Shown: piece after piece, positions 7,975 to 16,617 of the stretch
Position numbering within the stretch: the first letter of the stretch is position 1
Layout of the letters: the number at the start of each line of letters is the position of its first letter
Source of the DNA: Bacteroides sp.
Lineage (GTDB): Bacteria > Bacteroidota > Bacteroidia > Bacteroidales > Bacteroidaceae
Length of the DNA stretch: 54,707 nucleotides
NCBI GenBank assembly: GCA_019416685.1
Contig: DXWV01000003.1
Span: 1-54,707 of the forward strand
Reading direction: 5' to 3'
Made by a program: the position numbers and the translations under genes
The notes under the pieces: generated by a model
Seen by the model: only the letters and a program-made list of their open reading frames with translations
What the model was told of the DNA's origin: nothing
Databases searched by the model: none

Positions 7975-9669
7975 ATGTCGGACTTAATCTTTGGAGATTT
8001 TAAAGTAATGCTGATCAAGCGAAATAATTACGAACTTATACTAATTCGGTTGTTATTGACTATTGTAGTAGTTTTACTTTTATGTGTTAGCATATTGTCT
8101 TTTCCAGAGATATTACCTGGAGAGATGGTGGGGCAATGGTGTTGGTTATCAAAAGTAAGTGTACTATTTATGGTAATTATGTTTCCTATTCTATTCTTTT
8201 CATCGAGAAATATAAAAATAGGAAATGAACTATATATAATTATTGTATGGATACTTATTTTTTTAGCTGGTATTGAATCGGTATGGGGGATGTGGCAAAT
8301 ATATGGATCATTGTCATCCAACCATTCATTGTTTTCTTTGACTGGAACTTTTTTTAATCCTGGACCTTATTCTGGATATTTAGCAATGATATTTCCTATT
8401 TGTTTGAATGAATGGCTAATATTGAAAGCTAGAGTTGATAATTTGAATAATATAGAAACAGTGATGTATTATTTATCTGGAGGGATTTTATTGTTGATAA
8501 TTTGTATTCTTCCTGCTGGTATGAGCCGTTCGGCTTGGTTAGCTGTAATTATTTCAGGATTATGGATATGTGGGATACACTATTCATGGAAAGCTCAGAT
8601 TCAAACTGCATGGCAGATACATCATAAAAAGGTTTTTGTAATTACTGCATTATTATTCATTTTTTTGATAGTTGGAGGAGTTGTAATTTATAATTTGAAA
8701 AGAAACTCTGCAGATGGTAGGTTATTCATGTGGAAAATAGCCAGTAAGGCGATTGTAGATAGACCTTTAACTGGTTATGGTACATATGGCTTTCCATATG
8801 CTTTTGGTAAAACTCAAGAAAGCTATTTTGCACAAGGAGATTATTCTCCCCAAGAAGAGTTGGTCGCTGGTGCTCCAGTTTACGCTTTTAATGAATATTT
8901 ACAAGTTGCAATAGAGTGGGGGATTCCGGTTACACTTTGTATCTTATTATTCATTTTGTTCTGTTTTTATAGAGGGAGAAAAAGTGGGCGAATAAGTATC
9001 TGTGGTGGATTAATTGCACTTCTAGTATTTTCTTTTTCTTCTTATCCAATGCAACTACCTGCTTTTGTTATTTCATTCGTACTTTTTTTATCAGTATGTT
9101 TAATTGGAAACTCTCGAGTGGGTTGGGGACTTTTTGCTCTCATACTGGGTGTTGTCGTTTTTTGGGGGTGGAAAGAGAATACCTATGAAGCTTGTAAAAA
9201 ATGGACAGATTGTAGCCTACTATATCGAGTTGGTGCTTATAGTGCTGTGAAGAAAGATTATATGGAACTATATCCTGTATTGAGAAATCGTGCTACTTTT
9301 CTTTTTGAATACGGTCACTGTTTACATAAATTGAATGAATATGAAGTTTCTAATGAAATATTACAAGAAGCATCTGATTATAGTTGTGATCCTATGATAT
9401 TAAACGTTATGGGGAAAAACAATCAACAGTTGAAACGTTATGAACTAGCAGAAGAGTGCTATCTTCGTTCCTCTTATAGGCTTCCTGGAAGGATTTATCC
9501 TTATTATTTATTAGCAAAACTCTATGCGGAACAAGGATATTATCAACCGGAAAAGTTAAAGATGATGGCTAATATTGTACTTACCAAAAAAGCAAAAGTA
9601 CATTCCAAAGCTATTGAGGAAATGCGATCAGAAATGAAAATATTATTGAAAACACTTAATTGTGATTAA
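7975..9669 (+). CDS. O-antigen ligase/Wzy-like polytopic protein with TPR tail
   Basis: The 564-residue protein has about ten hydrophobic helices in residues 15-390. The segment GRLFMWKIASKAIVDRPLTG and the loop AFNEYLQVAIEWGIP match the pattern of the Wzy_C/O-antigen ligase family (PF04932), which transfers lipid-linked glycans at the outer face of the inner membrane. Residues about 425-560 look like TPR repeats (GHCLHKLNEYEVSNEILQEA, LAEECYLRSSYRLPG). This ligase-plus-TPR layout recurs in Bacteroidota. No glycan biosynthesis genes are nearby, so the substrate is not evident; O-glycosylation of a secreted protein and polysaccharide polymerisation are both possible. An alternative start is ATG 8008, which gives a more typical basic N-terminus (MLIKRNN). 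Confidence 0.78.
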   Translation: MSDLIFGDFKVMLIKRNNYELILIRLLLTIVVVLLLCVSILSFPEILPGEMVGQWCWLSKVSVLFMVIMFPILFFSSRNIKIGNELYIIIVWILIFLAGIESVWGMWQIYGSLSSNHSLFSLTGTFFNPGPYSGYLAMIFPICLNEWLILKARVDNLNNIETVMYYLSGGILLLIICILPAGMSRSAWLAVIISGLWICGIHYSWKAQIQTAWQIHHKKVFVITALLFIFLIVGGVVIYNLKRNSADGRLFMWKIASKAIVDRPLTGYGTYGFPYAFGKTQESYFAQGDYSPQEELVAGAPVYAFNEYLQVAIEWGIPVTLCILLFILFCFYRGRKSGRISICGGLIALLVFSFSSYPMQLPAFVISFVLFLSVCLIGNSRVGWGLFALILGVVVFWGWKENTYEACKKWTDCSLLYRVGAYSAVKKDYMELYPVLRNRATFLFEYGHCLHKLNEYEVSNEILQEASDYSCDPMILNVMGKNNQQLKRYELAEECYLRSSYRLPGRIYPYYLLAKLYAEQGYYQPEKLKMMANIVLTKKAKVHSKAIEEMRSEMKILLKTLNCD

Positions 9670-9877
9670 GATAAGTATCAAAAATATATATATTTTTGAT
9701 TGTACTTCTTGTAGAAAGGTAAAAAGTCCACAAGAAGATGATGGGAGTAGTATAATGGTTCTGTAAATAGATTGGAATAATGTCGTAGATATATTTGATT
9801 ATTTGCCAATGACAGAAAATAGTATTTTATTGATGCTTTTTAAATTCGAAATGTTGCTAATAAAAATATTTGTATAA
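9662..9877 (+). pseudogene. Decayed short frame with a CxxC motif
   Basis: A frame from GTG 9662, overlapping the ligase stop, reads IKNIYIFDCTSCRKVKS and stops at 9764-9766. The same frame then continues without stops (IDWNNVVDIFDYLPMTENS) to TAA 9875-9877. The run of coherent protein-like sequence on both sides of one stop, and the CTSC motif, suggest a remnant of a small redox or cysteine-rich gene. I could not align it with confidence to the CxxC or NVEALA-like genes nearby. It may be chance open sequence in AT-rich DNA. Confidence 0.3.
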
Positions 9878-9890
9878 ACGAATCGTATAC

Positions 9891-10561
9891 ATGATAATAA
9901 CAGTATCTTTATTATTACTATCCTGCCAGCCGGTTTCAGATGTAAAAACAGATTTCCTGGATATAGTAGTAAACGTTAAGCAGGAAGATTCTGTTGCCGA
10001 CTTTTTTGATAAAGAGTATACGGCTATTCCGTTGGAAACAGGTGAAGATTTTCTTATTGCTCAAATAGATAAAATACAAATAACAGACTCTTGTATTTAC
10101 GTTGCTGATGTAACAACGCAGGGTGCTATACAAACAGTTTATGTGAAAAATATAAATTTACTTTTAATACAACAGAACAATTACCGGAGGATATCGAAAA
10201 GCAGAATTTCTATGAACTATATAAATTGCTTCAACATAAGTCATTGGTAAAACATATTTTTAATATGTCTAAAATAGATTCTACTTTATATATAAATTTC
10301 ACATTGGATTATAGGGTGAATTTAGTGAAAGTTGATTTAAGTACAGGTGAATGTAAAAGATTGGTTTTAGAAGACAGGGAAGGGTATCCTTTTTCTTTCA
10401 TGAAACCTGAAGCCTATTATAAAGATTATGCTGTATCCTTTTTAGAAGCGGATGCTGTTTTAGAAATGAACGAAGGTATATTTCCTTCTGATAAGCATGG
10501 GAATAACCAATTTTCTCAGGATGATAATCCTGTGATCTTTTTAAGGAAATTAAAAAAATGA
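9891..10561 (+). pseudogene. 6-bladed beta-propeller lipoprotein with internal deletion and frameshift
   Basis: The N-terminal part (ATG 9891; an upstream TTG at 9870 is also in frame) has a lipoprotein signal (LLLLSCQPVSD) and the family opening AIPLETGEDFLIAQIDK then SCIYVAD. Homology stops near 10125-10140. From about 10142 the C-terminal family sequence continues in another frame (YKFTFNTTEQLPED, then ELYKLLQHKSL), ending DDNPVIFLRKLKK at 10561. Compared with the intact copy at 10971, roughly 450-500 bases coding the middle blades are missing. The gene cannot make a closed propeller, so it is a pseudogene formed by an internal deletion. Confidence 0.8.
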
Positions 10562-10970
10562 TGAGTCAGTATGAAGGAGGGTATAAAATTTTCCTTGGTT
10601 CGCTATTTATGTCTATTATATATGTTGATACTTATAAAAAGATTAGTTTATGATGGGTCCGAATAGTGCATTAGTTGGGATTGTATGGAAATATTGTGTG
10701 TTTATTCTCGCCCAATGTGTATCTTTTTATCATATAGTGTATTCGGATATTTATTTGGCAGAAATGATTATATACATATTCATTACCTTTTCCTATTTTT
10801 GTGATAATAGTGATTCTTTGTTTGAGAACAGCACAAAGACTAGGAGGGATGAATGTAAAGAACCACTCTGTTATTAGATGGCATTTATAATGACAAACAA
10901 GTAAAGTGCTGTCAGGAGAGAAGAGAGAAAACTTAAATGGTTGATAATAATGCATTAAAAATATTCGGTT
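10562..10970. other. 409-base intergenic region with a diverged copy of the dyad/promoter element
   Basis: No gene is supported; a 75-residue frame at 10650-10877 spans the regulatory element and has no protein character. The stretch 10697-10801 aligns with 2512-2616 (TCTCGCC, then TACAT..TTCATT.., then TATTTTTG). The rest holds nothing I recognise. Confidence 0.55.
10794..10801 (+). promoter_or_regulatory. Bacteroides-type -7 box (TATTTTTG)
   Basis: It matches TAnnTTTG and occupies the same place, 88 bases from the TCTCGCC core, as the box at 2609-2616. The start codon it would serve (10971) is about 165 bases downstream, leaving a long leader. Confidence 0.5.
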
Positions 10971-12137
10971 ATGAAACCACTTTTTTTATTCTGTAATATA
11001 TTGCTTTCTATAATCTGGTTATCATCATGTAATTGTGATAAGAAAGAGGGTACAATAGTCGTGTTGAATTGTTTAAACCGTTTGGACAAAGAAGCAATGG
11101 AGACTCCTCCTCCTTATAAGGTGACGGATATTATTAGGTTGGAAACAAATACAGAGAATTTAATTTCCAATATAAAGCAGATGGAAATGACTGATTCACT
11201 TATGTTTATTTTGGATGGATCTGAAAAACTCTATGTTTTTGATCGTAATGGCAAATTTAAAAATCAAATTGGAGCCAGGGGAGAGGCACCCGGTGAATAT
11301 TTGTTACTGAATACCTTTTATATTGATAAAGCAGAACAGATGGCGGTTTTAATAGATAACTATAAGAATGTACTACTTAATTATGCTTTTGACGGAACGT
11401 ATCTCTCGTTGGTCCCTATGGCTCCAAATGCTTTGTTGGGTTGTAATAATACATTGCTGATGGATGACAATACATTGTTACTGTTCAATATGATGGATAT
11501 GAAAGAGAACATTGCTTATTCATTAATTGATATAGTTACGAAAGAACTTATAGGAAAATATTTCCCATATGCGCCTATTAAACCCAATAATTATATTTAT
11601 AGTTTTTCAAGGCATCCGATAACTGCAACAGAGAATGGAGCTGATATTATTCTGCCACTATGTGATACTATTTATAATTATTCCTTGTCTTCACGCTCTT
11701 TTGAACCTAAGTATGTGGTGGAAACACCTCGGAAAATGGCTTCTAAATATCAAATCAGAAATGACAAAAAACAAACTTATAGCGCAGAACTTTATGATTT
11801 GTGGAATGCAGGATATTTCACAGGTTTCAATGGTATTTATGAAACAGAAGATAAAATTATACTGACTTTTTTGAGTGGGGGAATTATTATGGGGTATTTT
11901 GTATTCGATAAATCGGCTCAAGAAGGAAATTACTACATATATACCTATGGTGATGAGCCTAAGGAAATTCCTTTTTATCCTGTTATTCACACTTATGATA
12001 ATAAATTTATAGCTTCTGTTAGAACAGAAGAACTTTTGGAATATAGAAATAGCATTAAAGATCTGAAATTTCAGGAGATTGTTCAAAGTTTGAGAGAGGA
12101 TGATAATCCTTGTCTGGTTTTTTATGAATTAGAATAA
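10971..12137 (+). CDS. 6-bladed beta-propeller lipoprotein
   Basis: The 388-residue protein begins with a lipoprotein signal (IIWLSSCNCDKKE, lipobox LSSC). The family opening IIRLETNTENLISNIKQ is followed by SLMFILDGSEKLYVFDRNGKF and the blade motif GARGEAPGEY. It ends REDDNPCLVFYELE, the shared C-terminal signature. Part of the last third (11739-11874) is almost identical at DNA level to the window-edge fragment, pointing to recent duplication or gene conversion. It stands alone: no CxxC partner follows, only a 23-codon lipoprotein remnant at 12211. The promoter is probably the diverged element at 10697-10801. No enzymatic motif is seen. Confidence 0.87.
   Translation: MKPLFLFCNILLSIIWLSSCNCDKKEGTIVVLNCLNRLDKEAMETPPPYKVTDIIRLETNTENLISNIKQMEMTDSLMFILDGSEKLYVFDRNGKFKNQIGARGEAPGEYLLLNTFYIDKAEQMAVLIDNYKNVLLNYAFDGTYLSLVPMAPNALLGCNNTLLMDDNTLLLFNMMDMKENIAYSLIDIVTKELIGKYFPYAPIKPNNYIYSFSRHPITATENGADIILPLCDTIYNYSLSSRSFEPKYVVETPRKMASKYQIRNDKKQTYSAELYDLWNAGYFTGFNGIYETEDKIILTFLSGGIIMGYFVFDKSAQEGNYYIYTYGDEPKEIPFYPVIHTYDNKFIASVRTEELLEYRNSIKDLKFQEIVQSLREDDNPCLVFYELE
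11739..11874 (+). repeat. 136-bp near-identical direct repeat, copy 2 (partner 55-190)
   Basis: It is identical to 55-190 except for two adjacent bases, within otherwise more diverged paralogous genes. The two copies are direct repeats 11.7 kb apart, so recombination between them would delete the intervening locus. Confidence 0.9.
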
Positions 12138-12210
12138 ATAAGGAATACTTATACTATATGTAAATGAGTAGAGTGCTTTATTGATACAAATATCTTAATT
12201 TGATTGTTGT

Positions 12211-12282
12211 ATGAGAAAATATCTCTTTTTCCTTTTGGCTATTCTTTTTGTTGGTTGTGAAAAATTCTTCTTTGCGGATTGA
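12211..12282 (+). pseudogene. Isolated lipoprotein signal peptide remnant (23 codons)
   Basis: ATG 12211 opens a short frame reading MRKYLFFLLAILFVGCEKFF and a stop at 12280-12282. The sequence is a textbook lipoprotein signal (FVGC lipobox at Cys 16) with no mature protein. Given the broken relatives upstream it is most simply the stub of another lipoprotein gene, though a very short real lipoprotein cannot be excluded. Confidence 0.45.
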
Positions 12283-12367
12283 TTTTAGAAAAAGATAGAG
12301 AACTAATTTTAAAATGACTGATAATTTATTGGATAGCAATGAGCAATGATAAAATTACATTAAAACA

Positions 12368-13468
12368 ATGAAAAAATACAATCCTATTTATGCCTTTTGT
12401 ATGGCATTAATCATCTTGGCCGCCTGTTCCGGTGATAAGAAGAACGAGAAAGACACTACTGAGAATGGAGTGGAAACGGTATTGCCTGATATGAAGAATG
12501 AAGTGTCGGTAATGACCTTAAAAAAGCAGAGCTTTCATCATGAGTTAGTAAGCAATGGAAAGGTGACGGCTAAAGAACAAGTCAATTTGCGCTTTGAAAG
12601 TAGTGAGGTCATTGCTCATATTTATGTGAAAAATGGAGATCGCGTACGAAAAGGACAGAAACTGGCCGAACTTGATAAGTTTAAGTTGGCCAATCGGTTG
12701 GCACAGGCCGAAGATGCGCTCGAAAGGGCACGATTGGAGTTACAGGATGTATTGATAGGCCAGGGATATGCTATAGAAGATTTCGATAAAGTACCCAAAG
12801 ATATAATGAAATTGGCAAAGGTAAAGAGTGGTTATGACCAAAGTAAGGCACAGTATGAGTTGGTGAAGAGAGAAGAAAAACATGCCACACTTATTGCGCC
12901 TTTGGACGGAGTGGTGGCAAATCTTTTTGCAAAACCTTATAATATGGCTAATACTTCGGAAGTGTTTTGTACAATTATAGATACACAAGGTATGGAGGCC
13001 GATTTTACTGTTCTCGAAAGTGAATTGGCATTGCTGAAAAATGGAGATAGAGTAGTGGTGACTCCTTATGCCGATGCTACCTCTGTATATGAAGGGAGTG
13101 TGTCGGAGATTAATCCACTGGTAGATGATAAAGGAATGGTGAGAGTAAAGGCAAAGGTGAATGGAAGAGGAAAACTGTTTAGTGGGATGAATGTACGGAT
13201 AAGTGTGCAACGGTCTTTAGGACAGTTATTGGTGATTCCTAAAACTGCTGTAGTACTGCGTTCGGGAAAACAGGTTGTATTTACGTTGGAGAAGGGGAAA
13301 GCGCAGTGGAATTATGTACAGACCGGATTTGAAAACATAGATAGTTGTGTGGTTGCCAATAAAGCGGATAAAGGAGTTACGGATGGTCTTACTGAGGGGG
13401 ATGTTGTAATTGTTTCGGGTAATGTGAATCTGGCACATGAGGCACCGGTGATAGTGTTAGGCAATTAG
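12368..13468 (+). CDS. RND efflux periplasmic adaptor (membrane fusion protein)
   Basis: This 366-residue lipoprotein (IILAACSGDKK lipobox) is the adaptor linking the inner-membrane RND pump to the outer-membrane channel. It shows the usual order: a beta-barrel/lipoyl half (VNLRFESSEVIAHIYVKNGD), an alpha hairpin (about residues 110-165), the second lipoyl half (ATLIAPLDGVVANLFA) and a C-terminal barrel (SGMNVRISVQRSLGQLLVIP). It heads a same-strand set with a permease, a TolC-like protein and a second permease. The substrate cannot be read from the sequence. GC content and codon use are clearly more housekeeping-like than those of the propeller cluster before it. Confidence 0.92.
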   Translation: MKKYNPIYAFCMALIILAACSGDKKNEKDTTENGVETVLPDMKNEVSVMTLKKQSFHHELVSNGKVTAKEQVNLRFESSEVIAHIYVKNGDRVRKGQKLAELDKFKLANRLAQAEDALERARLELQDVLIGQGYAIEDFDKVPKDIMKLAKVKSGYDQSKAQYELVKREEKHATLIAPLDGVVANLFAKPYNMANTSEVFCTIIDTQGMEADFTVLESELALLKNGDRVVVTPYADATSVYEGSVSEINPLVDDKGMVRVKAKVNGRGKLFSGMNVRISVQRSLGQLLVIPKTAVVLRSGKQVVFTLEKGKAQWNYVQTGFENIDSCVVANKADKGVTDGLTEGDVVIVSGNVNLAHEAPVIVLGN

Positions 13469-13515
13469 AAGATTGATAATTGGATTAAACTGTGCTTATT
13501 GCAGAAAGAATACCT

Positions 13516-13543
13516 CCAATCGTAAATTGCCCAATCGTAAATT
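13516..13543 (+). repeat. 13-bp tandem direct repeat (CCAATCGTAAATT x2)
   Basis: CCAATCGTAAATT occurs at 13516-13528 and 13531-13543 with a 15-base period, in the 83-base gap between adaptor and permease genes. It may be a slippage product or a small regulatory repeat. Confidence 0.7.
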
Positions 13544-13551
13544 AAAATAGT

Positions 13552-16500
13552 ATGATAAAGTTTTTAATACAACGTCCCATTGCAGTGCTGATGGCTTTTA
13601 CCGCTTTCTTTATTGTAGGTATGGTGACTTATTTCACATTACCGGTATCTCTATTGCCGGATATCGCTATCCCGGAGATAACCGTACAGGTCTCTGCCGC
13701 CAATACTTCGGCCCGCGAATTGGAAAATACGGTGGTAAAACAGATTCGTCAGCAACTGCTTCAGGTTGCCAATCTGAAGGATATGACCAGTGAGACCCGT
13801 GACGGATCGGGAATGATCCGTTTGAGTTTCGATTTTGGAACAAATACCGATCTGGCATTTATCGAAGTGAATGAAAAGATAGATGGTGCAATGAATTATT
13901 TACCTAAGAACACAGAGCGTCCTAAAGTGATAAAAGCAAGCGCTACCGATATTCCTGTGTTTTATCTGAATCTGACTTTGAAAAATGACAGTGCTTATGC
14001 ACCAACTGATCAGCAGGCTTTTCTGAATCTTTGTGAATTTTCGGAATCGGTGATAAAACGCCGTATTGAGCAATTGCCTGAGGTGGCTATGGTAGATGTG
14101 ACAGGATTACTGGACAGACAGCTTCAGATTGTACCCGATATGGATAAAATGGTGCAGATGGGGCTTTCTGTTTCAGACATAGAGTCGGCGTTGTCACGCA
14201 ATAATGTAGAGCCAGGAGGCATGACTGTACGTGACGGTTATTATGAGTACAATATAAAGTTTTCTACATTGCTACGTACGACAGAGGATGTGGAGAATAT
14301 CTATCTCAGCAAAGAAGGAAGGATCATACAGTTGAAAGAGTTCTGCCGGGTGGCTATAACCCCCATAAAAGAGCGGGGTGTTTCCGTGTCAAATGGCAAG
14401 CGTGCTGTGACACTGGCTATCATAAAACAAGCCGATGAAAATATGGATAATATGAAGACGGCGTTGACAAAGACAATGAATTACTTTAAGAGGGTATATC
14501 CGGATATTGATTTTACTATTACCCGCAATCAGACGGAACTGCTGGATTATACGATCTCTAATCTGCAACAGAATCTTTCATTGGGATTTGTCTTTATCTG
14601 TATTGTTGCCGTACTCTTCTTGGGAGACATAAAATCACCTTTTATCATTGGATTGAGCATGGTGGTGTCCATCGTTATCTGTTTTCTCTTCTTTTATCTT
14701 TTTAAGATGTCATTGAATATTATTTCTCTCTCCGGATTGATTCTGGCACTGGGGATGATGATTGATAGTTCGATTATTGTAACGGAGAATATTTCCCAGT
14801 ATCGTGAAAGAGGATATACACTTCGCAGGGCATGTATCACAGGGACAAGTGAGGTGGTGACCCCAATGTTAAGTTCTTCGCTTACCACAATTGCCGTATT
14901 TGTGCCTCTGATATTTATGAGTGGCATTGCAGGAGCTATTTTCTACGACCAGGCTTTTTCGGTAACGGTGGGGCTAATGGTCTCTTATTTTACGGGAATT
15001 ATGTTGCTTCCGGTACTTTATATGCTGATATACCGCACCGGACTGGCGACCCGTAAATGGAAGTGGCTTTCCATAAAGATTAATAATCCTATAAAAGAGC
15101 ATACTCTTGACCGTTTCTATGACAAAGGGGTCGATTGGGTATTCAGTCATAAAACGTTTAGCGTGCTATTCTGTATTATTTCTCTGCCTCTCTGTGTGTG
15201 TTTCTTTTATTTTATAGACAAAGAGCGTATGCCCGAGATTGATCAGAATGAGTTAATTACCCGTATTGAGTGGAATGAGAATATTCATCTGGATGAAAAT
15301 CAGCGGCGGATAGATGAGTTGTTTCGTGAATTAAAAGAAGAAGTTGTAGAACAAACAGCTTCTGTAGGACAACAGGATTTTATTCTGAACCGGGAACAGG
15401 CGCTTTCTTCATCAGAAGCCGAACTCTACTTCAAAACGGAGTCTTCGGATAAGATACTGCAATTGCAACAGCGTATCTTTCAAAGAGTGAAGCAGCTGTA
15501 TCCGTTGGCTGTAATCTCATTCTCGCCTCCCGAAACAGTCTTTGAGAAATTGTTTGTGACCGGTGAGGCCGATGTGGTAGCAGAGTTGTATGCACGTAAT
15601 GCGGACAAAGCTCCCGAAGCCGATACCTTGCGTAGCATGGAACGGAATTTACAACGACAGACCGGCCTTTTCCCTACTGGTATTGCTTTTGAAAATCAAT
15701 TGAACCTCAGTATTGAAAGAGAGAAATTATTATTATATAATATATCTTATGACGAGCTTTACCGGGTATTGAAGATGGCTTTTAAGGAAAATAGTGTGTC
15801 AATGCTACATTCTTATCAGCAATATTTGCCCATTAATATTGTTGGTGATGAAAAAACTGTGAATGCTGTGTTACAGGAAACATTGGTACAAACGCAGGAT
15901 GGTACAAGGAATAATGTTCCACTTTGGGAGTTGGTGAAAGTGAGGCCTTCTGAAGATCTGAAAAGTATCACAGCCGGTAGAAACGGTGAGTACATTCCGT
16001 TTAGTTTTTACAATGTGGAAAATGCAGATGCTCTGATGGCAGATGTGAAAACAGTGGTTCAGAAAGCAGGAGACTGGGAGCTGGGTTTCTCGGGTAGCTT
16101 CTTCTCTAACAAAAAAATGCTGGAAGAGCTCGTTGTAATTCTGTTTATATCAATTCTGCTGATGTACTTTATTCTGGCTTCACAGTTTGAAAGTTTTGTG
16201 CAACCTTTGATCGTTTTGCTAGAGATTCCGATTGATGTGGCTTTTGCACTGCTTTTATTGTGGATATGCGGGCATACGCTGAATCTGATGTCGGCTATCG
16301 GATTGATAGTGACATGTGGTATCATTATCAATGACTCGATATTGAAGCTGGATGCTATCAATGAGTTGCGAAAAGAGGGAATGCCTCTGATGGAAGCTAT
16401 TCACGAAGCCGGACGGAGAAGATTACGTCCCATTATTATGACCTCGCTTACTACTATTTTGGCTATGGTTCCTTTGTTGTTTTCTTTTGATATGGGTTCC

Positions 16501-16617
16501 GAATTGCAGAAACCGCTTTCTGTTGCTATGATAGGGGCTATGTTCATCGGTACATTGGTCAGCCTGTTTATTATTCCATTGATCTATTGGTTTATTTATA
16601 AAGAGAAGAAGATATGA
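13552..16617 (+). CDS. RND efflux permease
   Basis: The 1021-residue protein has the RND layout: TM1 (about residues 10-30), a large periplasmic loop, TM2-6 (about 335-485), a second loop and TM7-12. The TM4 segment LALGMMIDSSIIVTENIS keeps one proton-relay Asp where AcrB has two. In TM10 the AcrB lysine position is Asn (GIIINDSILKLD), a pattern common in RND permeases outside the AcrB group. It probably exports hydrophobic compounds or ions using the proton gradient, with the adaptor upstream. The TolC-like gene overlaps its end by four bases (ATGA). The substrate is unknown. Confidence 0.93.
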   Translation: MIKFLIQRPIAVLMAFTAFFIVGMVTYFTLPVSLLPDIAIPEITVQVSAANTSARELENTVVKQIRQQLLQVANLKDMTSETRDGSGMIRLSFDFGTNTDLAFIEVNEKIDGAMNYLPKNTERPKVIKASATDIPVFYLNLTLKNDSAYAPTDQQAFLNLCEFSESVIKRRIEQLPEVAMVDVTGLLDRQLQIVPDMDKMVQMGLSVSDIESALSRNNVEPGGMTVRDGYYEYNIKFSTLLRTTEDVENIYLSKEGRIIQLKEFCRVAITPIKERGVSVSNGKRAVTLAIIKQADENMDNMKTALTKTMNYFKRVYPDIDFTITRNQTELLDYTISNLQQNLSLGFVFICIVAVLFLGDIKSPFIIGLSMVVSIVICFLFFYLFKMSLNIISLSGLILALGMMIDSSIIVTENISQYRERGYTLRRACITGTSEVVTPMLSSSLTTIAVFVPLIFMSGIAGAIFYDQAFSVTVGLMVSYFTGIMLLPVLYMLIYRTGLATRKWKWLSIKINNPIKEHTLDRFYDKGVDWVFSHKTFSVLFCIISLPLCVCFFYFIDKERMPEIDQNELITRIEWNENIHLDENQRRIDELFRELKEEVVEQTASVGQQDFILNREQALSSSEAELYFKTESSDKILQLQQRIFQRVKQLYPLAVISFSPPETVFEKLFVTGEADVVAELYARNADKAPEADTLRSMERNLQRQTGLFPTGIAFENQLNLSIEREKLLLYNISYDELYRVLKMAFKENSVSMLHSYQQYLPINIVGDEKTVNAVLQETLVQTQDGTRNNVPLWELVKVRPSEDLKSITAGRNGEYIPFSFYNVENADALMADVKTVVQKAGDWELGFSGSFFSNKKMLEELVVILFISILLMYFILASQFESFVQPLIVLLEIPIDVAFALLLLWICGHTLNLMSAIGLIVTCGIIINDSILKLDAINELRKEGMPLMEAIHEAGRRRLRPIIMTSLTTILAMVPLLFSFDMGSELQKPLSVAMIGAMFIGTLVSLFIIPLIYWFIYKEKKI

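Noticed and set aside
10650..10877. 75-codon frame upstream of the propeller gene
   Set aside because: It spans the conserved regulatory element shared with 2511-2616, and its sequence conservation follows DNA rather than protein.
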